Shown: in pieces, positions 8,771 through 18,841 of the stretch
Layout: every line of letters starts with the position of its first letter
Position numbering within the stretch: the first letter of the stretch is position 1
Assembly (NCBI GenBank): GCA_963699105.1
Contig: CAVOTI010000005.1
Span: 496,001-560,000, forward strand
From: Bog-756 sp963699105
GTDB lineage: Bacteria; Actinomycetota; Acidimicrobiia; Acidimicrobiales; RAAP-2
Length of the DNA stretch: 64,000 nt
Direction: 5' to 3'
Position numbers and translations under genes: made by a program
The notes under the pieces: generated by a model
Databases searched by the model: none
What the model was told of the DNA's origin: nothing
The model's input: the letters and a program-made list of their open reading frames with translations, nothing else

Positions 8771-9893
8771 TCAGTTGAGGAAGGAGGCGAGGGGCACCGC
8801 TTTCATCCCGTGGGCGGCGGCCACCGGCTGGCAGACCACCGAGCCTTCCACCACGTTCACCCCCTCGGCCAGGGCGGCATCGGACCGGGCCGCGTCACGC
8901 CAGCCGTGATTGGCGATGTCCAACACGTAGGGGAGGGTGGCATTGACCAGCGCATGGGTGGACGAGTAAGGCACCGCCCCCGGCATGTTGGCCACGCAGT
9001 AGAACAGCGAGCCGGCCACCTCGAACGTCGGATCGGAGTGGGTGGTCGGCCGGGTCGACTCGAAGCACCCGCCCTGGTCGACCGAGATGTCGACCAGCAC
9101 CGATCCGTCCCGCATCTGGCCGACCAATTCGTCGGACACCAGCTTGGGCGCCTTGGCCCCCACCACCAGCACCGCCCCGATCACGATGTCGGCGTCCACA
9201 CATGTCTCCTCGATGGCGTGGGTGCTCGAGGCCACCGTCTCCAGTCCGCCCCGGAAGTGGTGGTCCACCTGCCGGAGCCGCTCGAGATTGCGATCGAGGA
9301 TGTACACCTCGGAGTGCATCCCGACGGCCAGCGTGGCCGCCGCCATACCGGCCACGCCCGCCCCGAGGATGACCACCTTGGCGCAACGGACTCCGGGCAC
9401 CCCGCAGACCAGTACGCCCCTTCCTCCCCCGGGCCGCATGAGGTGGTGGGCGCCCACCAGCGGCGCCATCCGGCCGGCCACCTCGCTCATGGGGGTGAGC
9501 AGGGGGAGCGAGTGGTCGGGCCGCCGCACCGTCTCGTAGGCGATAGCGGTGTTGCCGGCGGCCCGGAGGGCCTCGGTGCAGGACAGCGAGGCCGCCAGAT
9601 GGAGGTAGGTGAACAGGACCTGGCCCTGGCGCAGCCCGAGCCGGGGGTACTCGTCGGCGATCGGTTCCTTCACCCCGAGGATCAGATCGGAGCTCCGACC
9701 AGATGTCGTCGGGTCGCTCCACCACCTTGGCCCCGGTGGCGGCGAAGTCGGTGTCGGGGATGGACGAACCCACCCCGGCGCCCTGCTCGACGTAGACCGT
9801 GTGGCCGGCCGACGTGAGCTCCCGCACTCCGGCCGGGGTGATGGCCACCCGGTACTCGTCGTCCTTGACCTCCTTGGGCACCCCGACGATCAC
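8771..9893 (-). CDS. ald: alanine dehydrogenase (one frameshift)
   Basis: Catalyses reversible oxidative deamination of L-alanine to pyruvate and ammonia with NAD. The N-terminal part, from GTG at 9893, reads VIVGVPKEVKDDEYRVAITP, the Ald signature including the substrate-binding Arg and Lys. After residue about 67 the frame changes near 9690, and the rest (VKEPIADEYPRLG, then VVILGAGVAGMAAA as the NAD-binding loop, ending MKAVPLASFLN) lies one frame over. Joined, the length (about 370) is normal. The start is ten bases after the stop of the permease gene, so the two are likely co-transcribed. Ald would recycle alanine made by the pyruvate-dependent aminotransferase in this cluster. Confidence 0.9.
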
Positions 9894-9903
9894 CGCGTCG
9901 TCC

Positions 9904-11415
9904 TCAATCGCCGATCTCGGTGTAGGCCACGGGCTTCTGCTTGAAGAAGTCGCTCTTGGCGTGAGCCTGGCCAGGATGACCAGCGGGATGCCGAGCAGCA
10001 AGGTGATGATGTCGGGATAGGCGCCGCTCCACCCGGAGTGGGTGATCACGTCGATCCCCACGCACAGCAGCACGGCACCACCGACCAACGGGAGGAGGAC
10101 ACCCGTCACGAAGAACCCCGGCCGCTGGAAGGCGACCTTGCGGTAGGCCCAGGCGCAGGTGACACCGGTCACCCCGTAGTAGAAGCCCACCAGCACCCCG
10201 ATATTGGAGATCAGGATGGCGAACACGTCGCTGACCGAGTGGACGCTGCTGGTGAGGATGATCCCGAAGAGGGAGCAGAAGGCCAGGATGAGGGTGCCGA
10301 CCATGGGCGTCTTGAGCTTGCCCTGGATGGTGGCGAACACGCTGGGGAAGACCCCGTCACGGGCCATGGACAAGGTGATCCGGGCCGCCGGCAACAGCGT
10401 GGTCTGGGTGGTGGCCACCGTGGAGGAGAGCACGGCGATGAGCATGACGTAGCCGACCCAGTGACCGGCCGCCTGCTGGGCGAAGTACAACAGGATGGTG
10501 GCGGAATGGGTGTTCCAGTCCTTGGCCGGCAGCAGCATCTGGGCGGCGATGATGTTGATGCCGAACACCACAGCAGCAGGAACATGGAGATGATGCCGGC
10601 ATGGCCCGGTGTCTTGGAGGAGTTCTTGGACTCCTCGTTGAGGTTGGTGGCGGTGTCCCAGCCCCAGAAGAAGAACACCCCGAGGACCAGTCCGGCGGCG
10701 ACAGCGCCGAGATCCCGGCGATGGAGAACGGATTGAGCCACGACCAGTGGAACCCGGTGGATCCGGCCGGGTGCCTGACCGCCACCTTGATGATGCCCCA
10801 GATCGAGAACCCGATGACGGCGGTGTACTCGATGATGAGCAGGACCCACTGGAAGTTGGTCGTCCATCGGATGCCCCAGATGCAGATGAAGGTGATCAGG
10901 GCCAGCCAGGCCCCGGCGCTGACGGCGGCGATGGCACCGCGTTGGCGGTGGAGTGGAGATCCAGCCGAGCTCGTTCATGAACTGCAGGGTGTACTGGCCG
11001 GCCACGATGGGGGCCGACACGCAGAACAGGACGCCGACGGCGACCTGGACCCAGCCGTTGAACCAACCGAGGTAGGGAGAGGCCAGTTTGGACAACCACG
11101 AGTAGGAGGCGCCGCAGGTCGGGTCCTTGCGGTTGAGATGGAAGTAGGCGATGGCGATGAACAGCACGGGAATGAAGCTGACGATGATCACGGCCGGGCC
11201 GGCATAGGCCACGCCGGCGGCGACGAACAGGAGGCTGATGGTGGCGGCCAGGCTGTAGGCCGGGGCCACCGAGGAGACCGCCACCGCGGTGGAATCGAAC
11301 AGGTTGAGCGTGTCGGCCCGCAGGGTGGCCGCGTCTTCGCTGGCCGGGACCGGTGCCCCGAACGGCCCCGGCACCTCGGGCGGGTTCCGGTGCTGTCGAC
11401 GACGTCAGTGCTCAT
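9904..11415 (-). CDS. APC-family amino acid/amine permease (several frameshifts)
   Basis: Hydrophobic segments of a 12-helix amino acid-polyamine-organocation permease are spread over three frames. The order is MSTDVVDSTGTRP, then NLFDSTAVAVSSVAPAYSLA (helix 1 region), WFNGWVQVAVGVLF, ALITFICIWGIRWTTNFQWV, LGVFFFWGWDTATNLNEES (the conserved helix 6 region), LSSTVATTQTTLLPAARI, and the tail KSDFFKQKPVAYTEIGD. Frame changes are near 11377, 10950, 10700, 10570 and 9965. Each is a single-base shift with good protein on both sides. The permease is expected in the cytoplasmic membrane importing an amino acid or diamine; its neighbours suggest putrescine, GABA or a similar amine. Confidence 0.82.
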
Positions 11416-11520
11416 GTGCTCTCCCCTTGCGGCGATTCGGTGTGGTGGTGGACGGGCGCCACCGACTGCTCCGCGTCCGGGTGCGCGGCACTGCTGTTCG
11501 TCTCACTGGTGCTCGTGGTC

Positions 11521-12977
11521 TCAGGTGCCGATGTAGCTCATGACGTGCTTGATGCGGGTGTAGTCCTCGAAGCCGTAGGACGAGAGGTCCTTGCCGTAGC
11601 CGGAGTGTTTGAAGCCCCCGTGGGGCATCTCGGCGACGATGGGGATGTGGGTGTTGATCCACACCGCTCCGAAGTCGAGGCCCTTGGCCATGCGCATGGC
11701 CCGGCCGTGGTCCCGCGTCCACACGCTGGAGGCCAGCCCGTAGCGCACGCCGTTGGCCCACGCCAGGGCCTGGTCCTCGTCGGAGAAGCGTTGGACGGTG
11801 ATGGCCGGGCCGAACATCTCCTCCTGGATGACCTCGTCGTTCTGATCCAATCCGGCGATGACCGTAGGGGCGAAGCAGAAGCCACGGCTACCCACCCGAC
11901 TCCACCGGTGACCACTTCGGCATGGGAGGGCAACCGATCAAGAAACCCGGTGAGCCGGGCCAGCTGGCCTCACTGTTGAGCGGCCCGAAGTCGGCGTCTG
12001 CGACATCGAGACCACCCACCGTCTGGGCCCGGGCCTGTTCGACCAGGGCTGACACGAAGTCGTCATAGACGCCGGGCCGGCCAACACCCGGGTGGCGGCC
12101 GTGCAGTCCTGCCCGGCGTTGAAGTACCCGGCCACGGCGATGCCCTCGGCGGCGGCGGCGATGTCGGCGTCGTCGAACACCATGACAGGGGCCTTGCCTC
12201 CCAGTTCGAGGTGGACGCGCTTCACGTCGGCGGCGGCGGCGGCGGCCACCTCCATGCCGGCCCGGACGCTGCCGGTGATGGACACCATGGCCGGGGTGGG
12301 ATGGTCGACCAGCAGCCGACCGGTCTCACGGTCACCGCACACCACGTTGATCACGCCCTCGGGGAGGTACTCGGACATGATCTCGGCCATGAGGAGGGAG
12401 GATGCCGGAGTGGTGTCGGAAGGCTTGAGCACCATGGTGTTTCCGGCGGCCAGGGCCGGTGCCCACTTCCACACCGCCATCATCAGCGGATAGTTCCACG
12501 GGGTGACGGCGGCGCACACCCCGATGGGCTCCCGGCGGACGAACGAGGTGTGGTCCTTCATGTACTCGCCTGCCGATTTGCCCTCGAGGTGTCGGGCCGC
12601 CCCGGCAAAGAAGCGGATCTGGTCGACCAGGGCAGGGATCTCCTCGACCAGGGTCACGGCCACCGGCTTGCCGGTGTTGGCCGACTCCACCCGCACCAGG
12701 TCGTTGGCCCGGGCCTCGAAGGCGTCGGCGATCCGGAACAGGGCCAGACTCCGCTCCGAGGGCGTGGCGTCGCGCCACTCCGGGAAGGCGGCGCTGGCCG
12801 CGGCCACCGCCAAGTCGATGTCCTTGGCCCCGACACCGGGGCGTCGAGGTATTCCTCGCCGGTACTGGGATCGATCAGGGTCGACGAGGTGCCGTCCTCG
12901 TCTCGACGTAGGTACCGCCGACGAAGTTCGATAGACGGTGGCGTCCGGCGAGGCCTTTGGCCCGTGTGGCTGCTCAC
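11521..12977 (-). CDS. NAD-dependent aldehyde dehydrogenase, aminobutyraldehyde type (frameshifts)
   Basis: An aldehyde dehydrogenase of about 485 residues. Landmarks in order are NFVGGTYVET, DPSTGEEYLDAPVSG, TPWNYPLMMAVWKWAPALAA, LELGGKAPVMVFDDAD, the catalytic Cys in FNAGQDCTAATRV, and the end GGFKHSGYGKDLSSYGFEDY. The tail KDLSSYGFEDYT and the NAGQDC motif resemble gamma-aminobutyraldehyde dehydrogenases (PatD/PuuC-like), which oxidise 4-aminobutanal to GABA. Single-base frame changes occur near 12905, 12890, 12840, 12075 and 11920. The GTG start at 12977 follows GGGAGGGAAC. It is divergent from the Lrp-type regulator, which probably controls it. Confidence 0.85.
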
Positions 12978-13338
12978 GTTCCCTCCCCGGGGTTCCCACT
13001 GCTTCCCTTTCCGGTCCGCATGTCGGGGACCGGGCGACTGCGTCATTCCACTCCTGCTAGGTCATAGTGACCGAAGATCAGCCACCAGACAAGCTTTTTC
13101 TGGAGAGAATCCGGTCGGTAACCATTATTTCGATTGAATTTCCCCAGAATCCGCTCGAAATGCTATAACAGACGGGACATGGACTTTTTGCTCCCTAGCC
13201 TGGCGGGCCGGGCGGTTCGTGGCCGTCGGCCGGGCCGTCGGCCATGGTGGGCGTCAGCGTCGCCGGGGCGGCGGCGCCGGTGGTGGCGGTGGCGGTGGTG
13301 GCCCTGGCGGTGGTGGCCCGGTGGGAGCGGACCTGACC
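12978..13338. promoter_or_regulatory. divergent intergenic region between aldehyde dehydrogenase and Lrp-type regulator
   Basis: These 361 bases separate the divergent catabolic operons. The middle (about 13055-13165) is much richer in A/T than its surroundings, as expected for promoters. A perfect palindrome GGTCATAGTGACC lies at 13060-13072 and is a candidate operator for the adjacent Lrp/AsnC protein. A possible -10 element TATAAC lies near 13164. The stretch 13200-13338 is a G/C-rich leader that could be read as Gly-rich peptide but looks like no known protein. Confidence 0.45.
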
Positions 13339-13819
13339 ATGGCCACCCCCAGTCCGATCCAGTCACCTGCCGGGCTCCTCGACGATGTGAACAAGGCCAT
13401 CGTCGAAGAGCTCCAACAAGACGGCAGACGGACCTACGGGTCCATCGCCGAGGCCGTCGGACTGTCCGAGGCCGCCGTCCGGCAACGGGTCCAGAAGATG
13501 CGCGAGGCCGGGGTCATGCAGATCGTGGCCGTGACCGATCCCCTGCAGGTCGGGTTCAGATGCCAGGCCATGGTGGGCATCCGGGCCGACGGCGACACCC
13601 GCCTGGTGGCCGAACGGTTGGCCGCCGTCGACGACATCGACTACGTGGTGATGTGCACCGGTTCCTTCGACATTCTGGTGGAGCTGGTGACCGAAGACGA
13701 GGACACCCTCCTCGAGCTGCTCAACGGAATCATCCGGCGCGATGCCCGGCGTACGCGACACCGAGACGTTCATGTACCTGAAACTGACCAAACAGACCTA
13801 CAGCTGGGGGACCAGATGA
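13339..13819 (+). CDS. Lrp/AsnC-family transcriptional regulator (one frameshift)
   Basis: A regulator of about 160 residues. The N-terminal helix-turn-helix reads DDVNKAIVEELQQDGRRTYG and SIAEAVGLSEAAVRQRVQKM, followed by the RAM ligand-binding domain (QAMVGIRADGDTRLVAERLA, MCTGSFDILVELVTEDE). Near 13738 the frame shifts by one; the other frame continues as AMPGVRDTETFMYLKLTKQ and ends WGTR. Its TGA (13817-13819) overlaps the ATG of the aminotransferase as ATGA. The ATG at 13339 is chosen because the upstream Gly-rich frame is not family-like. It most likely responds to an amino acid or amine and controls the divergent permease/dehydrogenase operon and its own. Confidence 0.85.
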
Positions 13820-15183
13820 CCGAATTCTCCAACGAAGCACTGCAAGAGGCCGCCCATCGCCACCTGTGGATGCACTTCACCAGGATGTCGGACGAGCAGG
13901 AGATCCCCGTCATCGTCAGGGGCGAGGGGGTCTACGTCTACGACCAGTACGGGAAGCGCTACCTCGACGGCCTGTCCGGGTTGTTCACCAGCCAGGTCGG
14001 GCACGGCCGCACCGAGCTGGCCGAGGCGGCGGCCCGCCAGGCCGGTCAGCTGGCCTACTTCCCGGTATGGAGCTACGCCCACCCGATGGCGGTCGAGCTG
14101 GCCGACCGGTTGGCCCAGCTGACCCCGGGCGACTGCAATCGGATCTTCTTCACCACCGGGGGCTCCGAGGCGGTGGAGTCGGCCTGGAAGCTGGCCCGCC
14201 AGTACTTCCGCCTGACCGGCCAGCCCGACCGCCTCAAGGTGATCAGCCGCAACATCGCCTACCACGGGGCCACCATGGGTGCCCTGTCCATCACCGGGCT
14301 GTCGGACATCAAGACCCCGTTCGAGCCGCTGGTACCCGGGGCGCTGAAGGTGCCCAACACCAACTTCTACCGGGCCCAGTACTTCAAGCCGACGACATCG
14401 ACGCCTTCGGGCAGTGGGCCGCCGATGCCATCGAGCAGGCCATCCTCATCGAGGGGCCGGACACGGTGGCCGCGGTGTTCCTCGAACCGGTCCAGAACGC
14501 CGGGGGCTGCTTCCCCCCGCCGCCCGGCTACTTCCAACGGGTTCGGGAGATCTGCGACCGCTACGGCGTGCTGCTGGTGTCCGACGAGGTCATCTGCGCC
14601 TTCGGCCGACTGGGCTACTGGTTCGGGGCCGAGCGCTACGACTACCGGCCCGACATCGTCACCATGGCCAAAGGGCTGACCAGCGGCTACTCGCCGCTCG
14701 GGGCCATGGCGGTCAGTGACCGGCTGGTGCGAGCCGTTCCTCGCCGGCGAGAGCTTCCTCCACGGGGTGACCTTCGCCGGGCACCCGGTGAGCGCTGCCG
14801 TGGCCCTGGCCAACCTCGACGTCTTCGAGAAGGAGGGGCTGCTCGAGAACGTCCGGCGCAACGAGGCGGCGTTCAAGGCGTCCCTCGACACCCTGAGCGA
14901 TCTCCCCATCGTGGGCGACGTCCGGGGGGCCGGCTACTTCTACGGGATCGAGCTGGTCAAGGACAAGGACACCCGGGAGACGTTCGACGACGACGAGGCC
15001 GAGCGGCTGCTGCGCGGCTTCCTGTCCGGCGCCCTCTACGAGGCCGGCCTCATCTGCCGGGCCGACGACCGGGGGACCCGGTCGTCCAGCTGGCCCCCCC
15101 GCTCACCTGCGGTGACGGAGGAGTTCGAGCTGATGACCACCATCCTGCGCTCCGTTCTGACCGAGGCGTGGAAGCAGATCTGA
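13816..15183 (+). CDS. class III (omega-amino acid:pyruvate type) aminotransferase (frameshifts)
   Basis: A PLP enzyme of about 455 residues. Landmarks are GEGVYVYDQYGKRYLDGLSGLF, FFTTGGSEAVESAWKLARQY, RNIAYHGATMGALSITG, the PLP-Asp region LLVSDEVICAFGRLGYWFG, the Schiff-base Lys in TMAKGLTSGYSPLGA, and FLHGVTFAGHPVSAAVAL. The substitution pattern fits pyruvate-using omega-amine or beta-alanine aminotransferases, which pass the amino group to pyruvate to give alanine. Frame changes occur near 14392, 14730 and 15075, with intact protein on each side. It follows the regulator with an ATGA overlap and overlaps the next gene by 16 bases. Confidence 0.87.
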
Positions 15184-16585
15184 GCCCACCCGCGGGCGAG
15201 CACTACCGTCGACTCTCGCTGTGGTGGGACGGGCTCCCTGATCCGGTCGCCGTCCGGGACGCCGCTCCCCGGCGATGTCGAGGTCGACGTGGCCGTGGTG
15301 GGCGCCGGCTTCACCGGGCTGTGGACGGCCTACTACCTGGCCGAGGCCGACCCCTGCCTGCGCATCGCCGTCATCGAGCGGAGAGTCGGCCGGCTTCGGC
15401 GCCTCGGGCCGCAACGGCGGCTGGTGCTCGGCCCTGTTCGCCGTCCCCGAGCCGACCGGCTCGACGGGTCGGGCGGCCCGGGGGCCGGCGCCGCCATGCG
15501 GCGCGCCATGGTCGCCACCGTCGACGAGGTGGGCCGGGTGGTCGCCGCCGAGCCGATCGAGTGCGGCTTCGCCCACGGCGGGACGGTCGTGCTGGCCCGC
15601 AACCGGCGCCCAGCTGCCCAGCGGGCCCGCGGCGAGGTGGCGACGGCCCGGGCGTCGGGCGTCGGCGAGGACGACTCGGTTGCTGTCGGCCGCCGAGGCG
15701 GCGGACCTGGTCGGGGCCGCCGGCGTGCTCGGGGGGACCTACACGCCTCACTGCGCCGCCGTCGACCCGGCCCGCCTGGTGCGCGGTCTGGCCGAGGCGG
15801 TCGAGGGGCCGGGGCGTCACCATCTACGAGCAGACCGGGGCCCGCGCTGATCCGGCCCGGTGCCGTCGAGACGGCGACCGGGGCACGGTGCGGGCGCCGA
15901 TCGTGGTGCGGGCCACCGAGGGGTACACGCGCGACCCTGCCCGGCGAGGAGCGCACCCTGGTGCCGGTCTACTCGCTGATGATCGCCACCGAGCCGCTGC
16001 CCGACCTCGTTCTGGGAGCGAGGTCGGGCTGGCCCGACCGGGAGACCTTCGCCGACCACCGCCACCTGATCATCTACGGCCAGCGCACCGACGACGGCCG
16101 GATGGCCTTCGGTGGCCGGGGAGCGCCCTACCACTTCGGTTCGGCCATCCGGCCGCGAGTTCGATCGGGACGCCGGCGTGCACGAGGCCTGCGGACGACG
16201 CTGGTCGAGCCTGTTCCCGGCGCTGGCCGGCGCGGCCGTCACCCACCGCTGGGGCGGCCCCCTGGGCATCGCCCGCGACTGGTTCACCTCGGTCGGCTTC
16301 GACCAGGCAGACCGGCCTGGCCTGGGCCGGCGGCTACGTCGGTGACGGGGTGTCCACCACCAACCTGGCCGGTCGCACCCTGCGCGACCTGATCCTCGGC
16401 CGGGACACCGAGCTGACCGTCAGCTGCCCTGGGTCGGCCACCGCTCGAAGCGGTGGGAGCCCGAGCCGCTGCGCTACCTCGGCATCAATGCCGGCCTGTT
16501 GCTGGCCCGGAGCGCCGACCGGGCCGAGGAGAGGGCCGGGCACGAGACCTGGCACGCCCGGGCACTCGAGCGCTTCGTCGGGTGA
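15168..16585 (+). CDS. FAD-dependent oxidoreductase, DAO/gamma-glutamylputrescine-oxidase-like (many frameshifts)
   Basis: An FAD enzyme of about 465 residues of the D-amino-acid-oxidase fold. It begins RRLSLWWDGLPD, then VAVVGAGFTGLWTAYYLAEA (FAD-binding loop), ESAGFGASGRNGGWCSALF (the S-G-R-N-G-G motif typical of PuuB-like oxidases), HCAAVDPARLVRGLAEAVE, YGQRTDDGRMAFGGRGAPY, and near the end GLAWAGGYVGDGVSTTNLAG. At least seven single-base frame changes are spread from 15235 to 16440. These oxidases remove hydrogen from an amine to give an aldehyde or imine and hydrogen peroxide. With the aldehyde dehydrogenase and aminotransferase, polyamine or related amine breakdown is likely. The GTG start at 15168 is inferred from the frame. 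Confidence 0.82.
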
Positions 16586-16644
16586 CTACTGGGGGCCGAC
16601 ACCCGGGGCCCGGCCCGGGCCCCGGTCCAGGCGTCTAGCTCCGG

Positions 16645-16995
16645 TCAGGAATGGCCGATGGAGCGGTTCTCCTCGTCGACGAACACCACGTTGGGTTCGT
16701 GGGCGGCCAGCTGGTCGTCGTCCACATCGACGTACGTCAGGATGATCACCAGATCGTCGACCTGGGCCAGCCGGGCGGCGGCGCCGTTGATGCAGATCTC
16801 GCCCTCGCCTCCCTCGATGGCGTAGGTCTCGAAGCGCGCCCCGGTCATCAGGTTGAGGACGGTCACCTGTTCGTTGGGCAGGATGTCGGCGTCCTTCAGC
16901 AGCAGCGGGTCGATCGAGATCGAGCCCACGTAGTTGAGGTCGGCATCGGTCACCCGGGCACGGTGAATCTTTCCGTTCAGCATCCTGCGTCGCAT
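16645..16995 (-). CDS. panD: aspartate 1-decarboxylase
   Basis: A 116-residue protein that aligns from its first residue with PanD: MRRRMLNGKIHRARVTDADL, the self-cleavage site Gly24-Ser25 in YVGSISID, and the conserved Tyr and Arg positions downstream, including GAAARLAQVDDLVIILTY. PanD makes its own pyruvoyl group by cleaving before Ser25 and converts L-aspartate to beta-alanine for pantothenate and CoA. No panB or panC is next to it. It converges with the FAD oxidase gene across 59 bases. Beta-alanine is also a typical substrate of the omega-aminotransferase group present here. Confidence 0.95.
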   Translation of the reverse strand: MRRRMLNGKIHRARVTDADLNYVGSISIDPLLLKDADILPNEQVTVLNLMTGARFETYAIEGGEGEICINGAAARLAQVDDLVIILTYVDVDDDQLAAHEPNVVFVDEENRSIGHS

Positions 16996-17445
16996 GACCT
17001 GATCTCTCCCCGATCTGGCGGCTGGTCCCGTAGTGCGTCAATGCTACCGGCCGGCCAGGCCGTCCCTGCCGTCAACCGGTGAGCGGGGCGGGGCGGGGCG
17101 CCACGAAGAACCCTACGACCAACAGGACGCCGTCACGGTAGGTGGCCACCGGGTCGCTCGGATCGACGTGGGCCAGGACGGCCACCAGTGCGGCAACGCC
17201 CAGGACTGCCGACCTGACGGGCCAAGTTGAGGATGCCACTGCCAGTCCCGAAGCGGGCGGGCGTCAACGACGCGCTGCCGGCACCGATCAGCCGTCGGGG
17301 GCTGGTCGGGGGCTGGTCGGGGGCTGGTGGCCTCATGGCCGGTCCCCCAGCGGGAAGACTGGCCCGATGAAGGCGATCGTCACCCCGTACATCGTCGGCC
17401 GTCGCCACCGGCGGCAACCGGTGGACCACAGGTCGACGGGGTGAC
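16996..17445. other. intergenic stretch between panD and MFS gene
   Basis: These 450 bases hold no confidently recognisable gene. They contain one weak minus-strand candidate (17072-17239, listed separately) and a short direct repeat of GGGGGCTGGTC around 17296-17330 (three copies). Promoters for the divergent panD and MFS genes should lie here, but I see no clear -35/-10 pair. Confidence 0.4.
17072..17239 (-). CDS. possible small membrane protein
   Basis: A 55-codon minus-strand frame starting at GTG 17239 has two hydrophobic stretches (VRSAVLGVAALVAVLAHV and GVLLVVGFFVAPRP) separated by DPSDPVATYRDG. This alternation is unlike the Arg/Pro-rich noise seen in other non-coding frames, so a small membrane protein is possible. 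It has no recognised family and no convincing ribosome binding site, and could be a chance frame. Confidence 0.25.
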   Translation of the reverse strand: MASSTWPVRSAVLGVAALVAVLAHVDPSDPVATYRDGVLLVVGFFVAPRPAPLTG

Positions 17446-18765
17446 ATGAGCGAGAGCGACACCGGCCCGGTCGACGTCCCGACGCCGGACGCGTCCACTC
17501 CGCGTTCTGCGCTGCGGCTTCACGGATGGACGGAACCGGCCGTCGTCTCCGTGGCCCTGGTCGCCGCCGCAGCAGGTTTCGGCCAGTTCGGGCTGACCTC
17601 GACTCTGGGAAGCGTGGCCGGTCACTTCGGCCATCTGATGAAGGGCTCGACCATCGCCGACCAGGCCGGGCTGTCGGGGACCCGGCTCGGGCTCGGTTTG
17701 GCCACGGTGAGGCTGGCGTCGCTCGGCGGCCTCCCCCTGGCCGGTTTGGCCGACCGGGTGGGCCGGCGCAAGTTGATGCTGGTCTCGTGTGCACTGGGGC
17801 TGGCCGTCACCGTCGCCTCGGCGTTCAGTCCCGGCTACTGGTGGTTCGTCTTCATATTCGCCCTCGGCCGACCGTTCCTGTCGGCCACCACGGCGGTGTC
17901 CCAGGTCGAAGCGGCGGAACAGACCGCATCTGCTGCACGGGCTTCGGCCGTCGCCCTGGTGGCCGCCGGCTACTCGGTGGGAGCGGGACTCACAGCCGTC
18001 ATCTATTTCCTGACGGGAAACGCCATCGGCTATCGGGGCATCTTGCTGATGGCCGTCATCCCCATGATGGCCTTACCGCTGCTGGGGCGCCGAGTCACCG
18101 AGCCCGACCGATTCGTGCGGGCCGCGGCATCGCAGGAGACCCGCCTGCCCGTGGTCGGAGCCGTGGCCCGTCCCTTTCGAAGCCGGCTGCTGCTGGTCAC
18201 CACCGTTGCCTTCGGCCTGGCCGTCATCACCGGACCCGCCACCAGCTTCGTCTACATCTACGCCCAGAACGTCAAGCGGATCCCCGGATTCGCCTTGGCC
18301 GGAATGGTGGTGGCGGCGGCCATCCTCGGGCTCGGTGGTCTCATCCTGGGCCGCTTCTTGGCTGACCGGGTCGGGCGGCGTCCCACTGCGACCGGTGCCA
18401 TGGTGGGCATCGGCGCCGCCAGCATCCTCTGTTACAGCGGCAGTCGGGTGGCCCTAGTGGCCGGCTATCTGGCCGGAATCACGGCGGCCGGGACGTTCGC
18501 CCCGGCCGCAGGAGCGTTTGTCAACGAGCTGTTCCCGACGTCAGTGCGAGCCTCGGTGGCCGGATGGAACATCGTCGGTTCGGTTCTCGGGGCGGTGGCC
18601 GGTCTCCTGGTGTTCGGGGCCGTCGCCGATGTGGGCAACCGCTTTGCCACGGCTTCGGTGGCGACCTTCGTTCCGGCCATGGCCGTCAGCGCACTGATCT
18701 ACCTGCTCCCAGAGACCAGGGGCCACGAACCCGAGTGGTTCTGGCCGGACGAAGGTGACCGATGA
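17446..18765 (+). CDS. MFS transporter
   Basis: A 439-residue integral membrane protein with about twelve hydrophobic segments. The family loop motif between helices 2 and 3 reads GLADRVGRRKLML, and its repeat in the second half reads RFLADRVGRRPTATG. The tail FPTSVRASVAGWN followed by LPETRGHEP is typical of the sugar/metabolite-transporter branch of the major facilitator superfamily. Start is ATG at 17446 after GGGGTGAC. The substrate is unknown. It converges with an FGGY sugar kinase 76 bases away, which suggests but does not prove a sugar or polyol substrate. Confidence 0.88.
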   Translation: MSESDTGPVDVPTPDASTPRSALRLHGWTEPAVVSVALVAAAAGFGQFGLTSTLGSVAGHFGHLMKGSTIADQAGLSGTRLGLGLATVRLASLGGLPLAGLADRVGRRKLMLVSCALGLAVTVASAFSPGYWWFVFIFALGRPFLSATTAVSQVEAAEQTASAARASAVALVAAGYSVGAGLTAVIYFLTGNAIGYRGILLMAVIPMMALPLLGRRVTEPDRFVRAAASQETRLPVVGAVARPFRSRLLLVTTVAFGLAVITGPATSFVYIYAQNVKRIPGFALAGMVVAAAILGLGGLILGRFLADRVGRRPTATGAMVGIGAASILCYSGSRVALVAGYLAGITAAGTFAPAAGAFVNELFPTSVRASVAGWNIVGSVLGAVAGLLVFGAVADVGNRFATASVATFVPAMAVSALIYLLPETRGHEPEWFWPDEGDR

Positions 18766-18841
18766 CCACCGCGTCGGCCACCACTCCATCGAAACACCAC
18801 TCCGTCGGACCTCGGTGGGACCATGCGGGCTCGGAACCCAT

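Noticed and set aside
8771..16585. Programmed ribosomal frameshifting in the amine cluster
   Set aside because: The shifts occur at unrelated sequences, up to seven in one gene, with no slippery site plus stimulator pattern.
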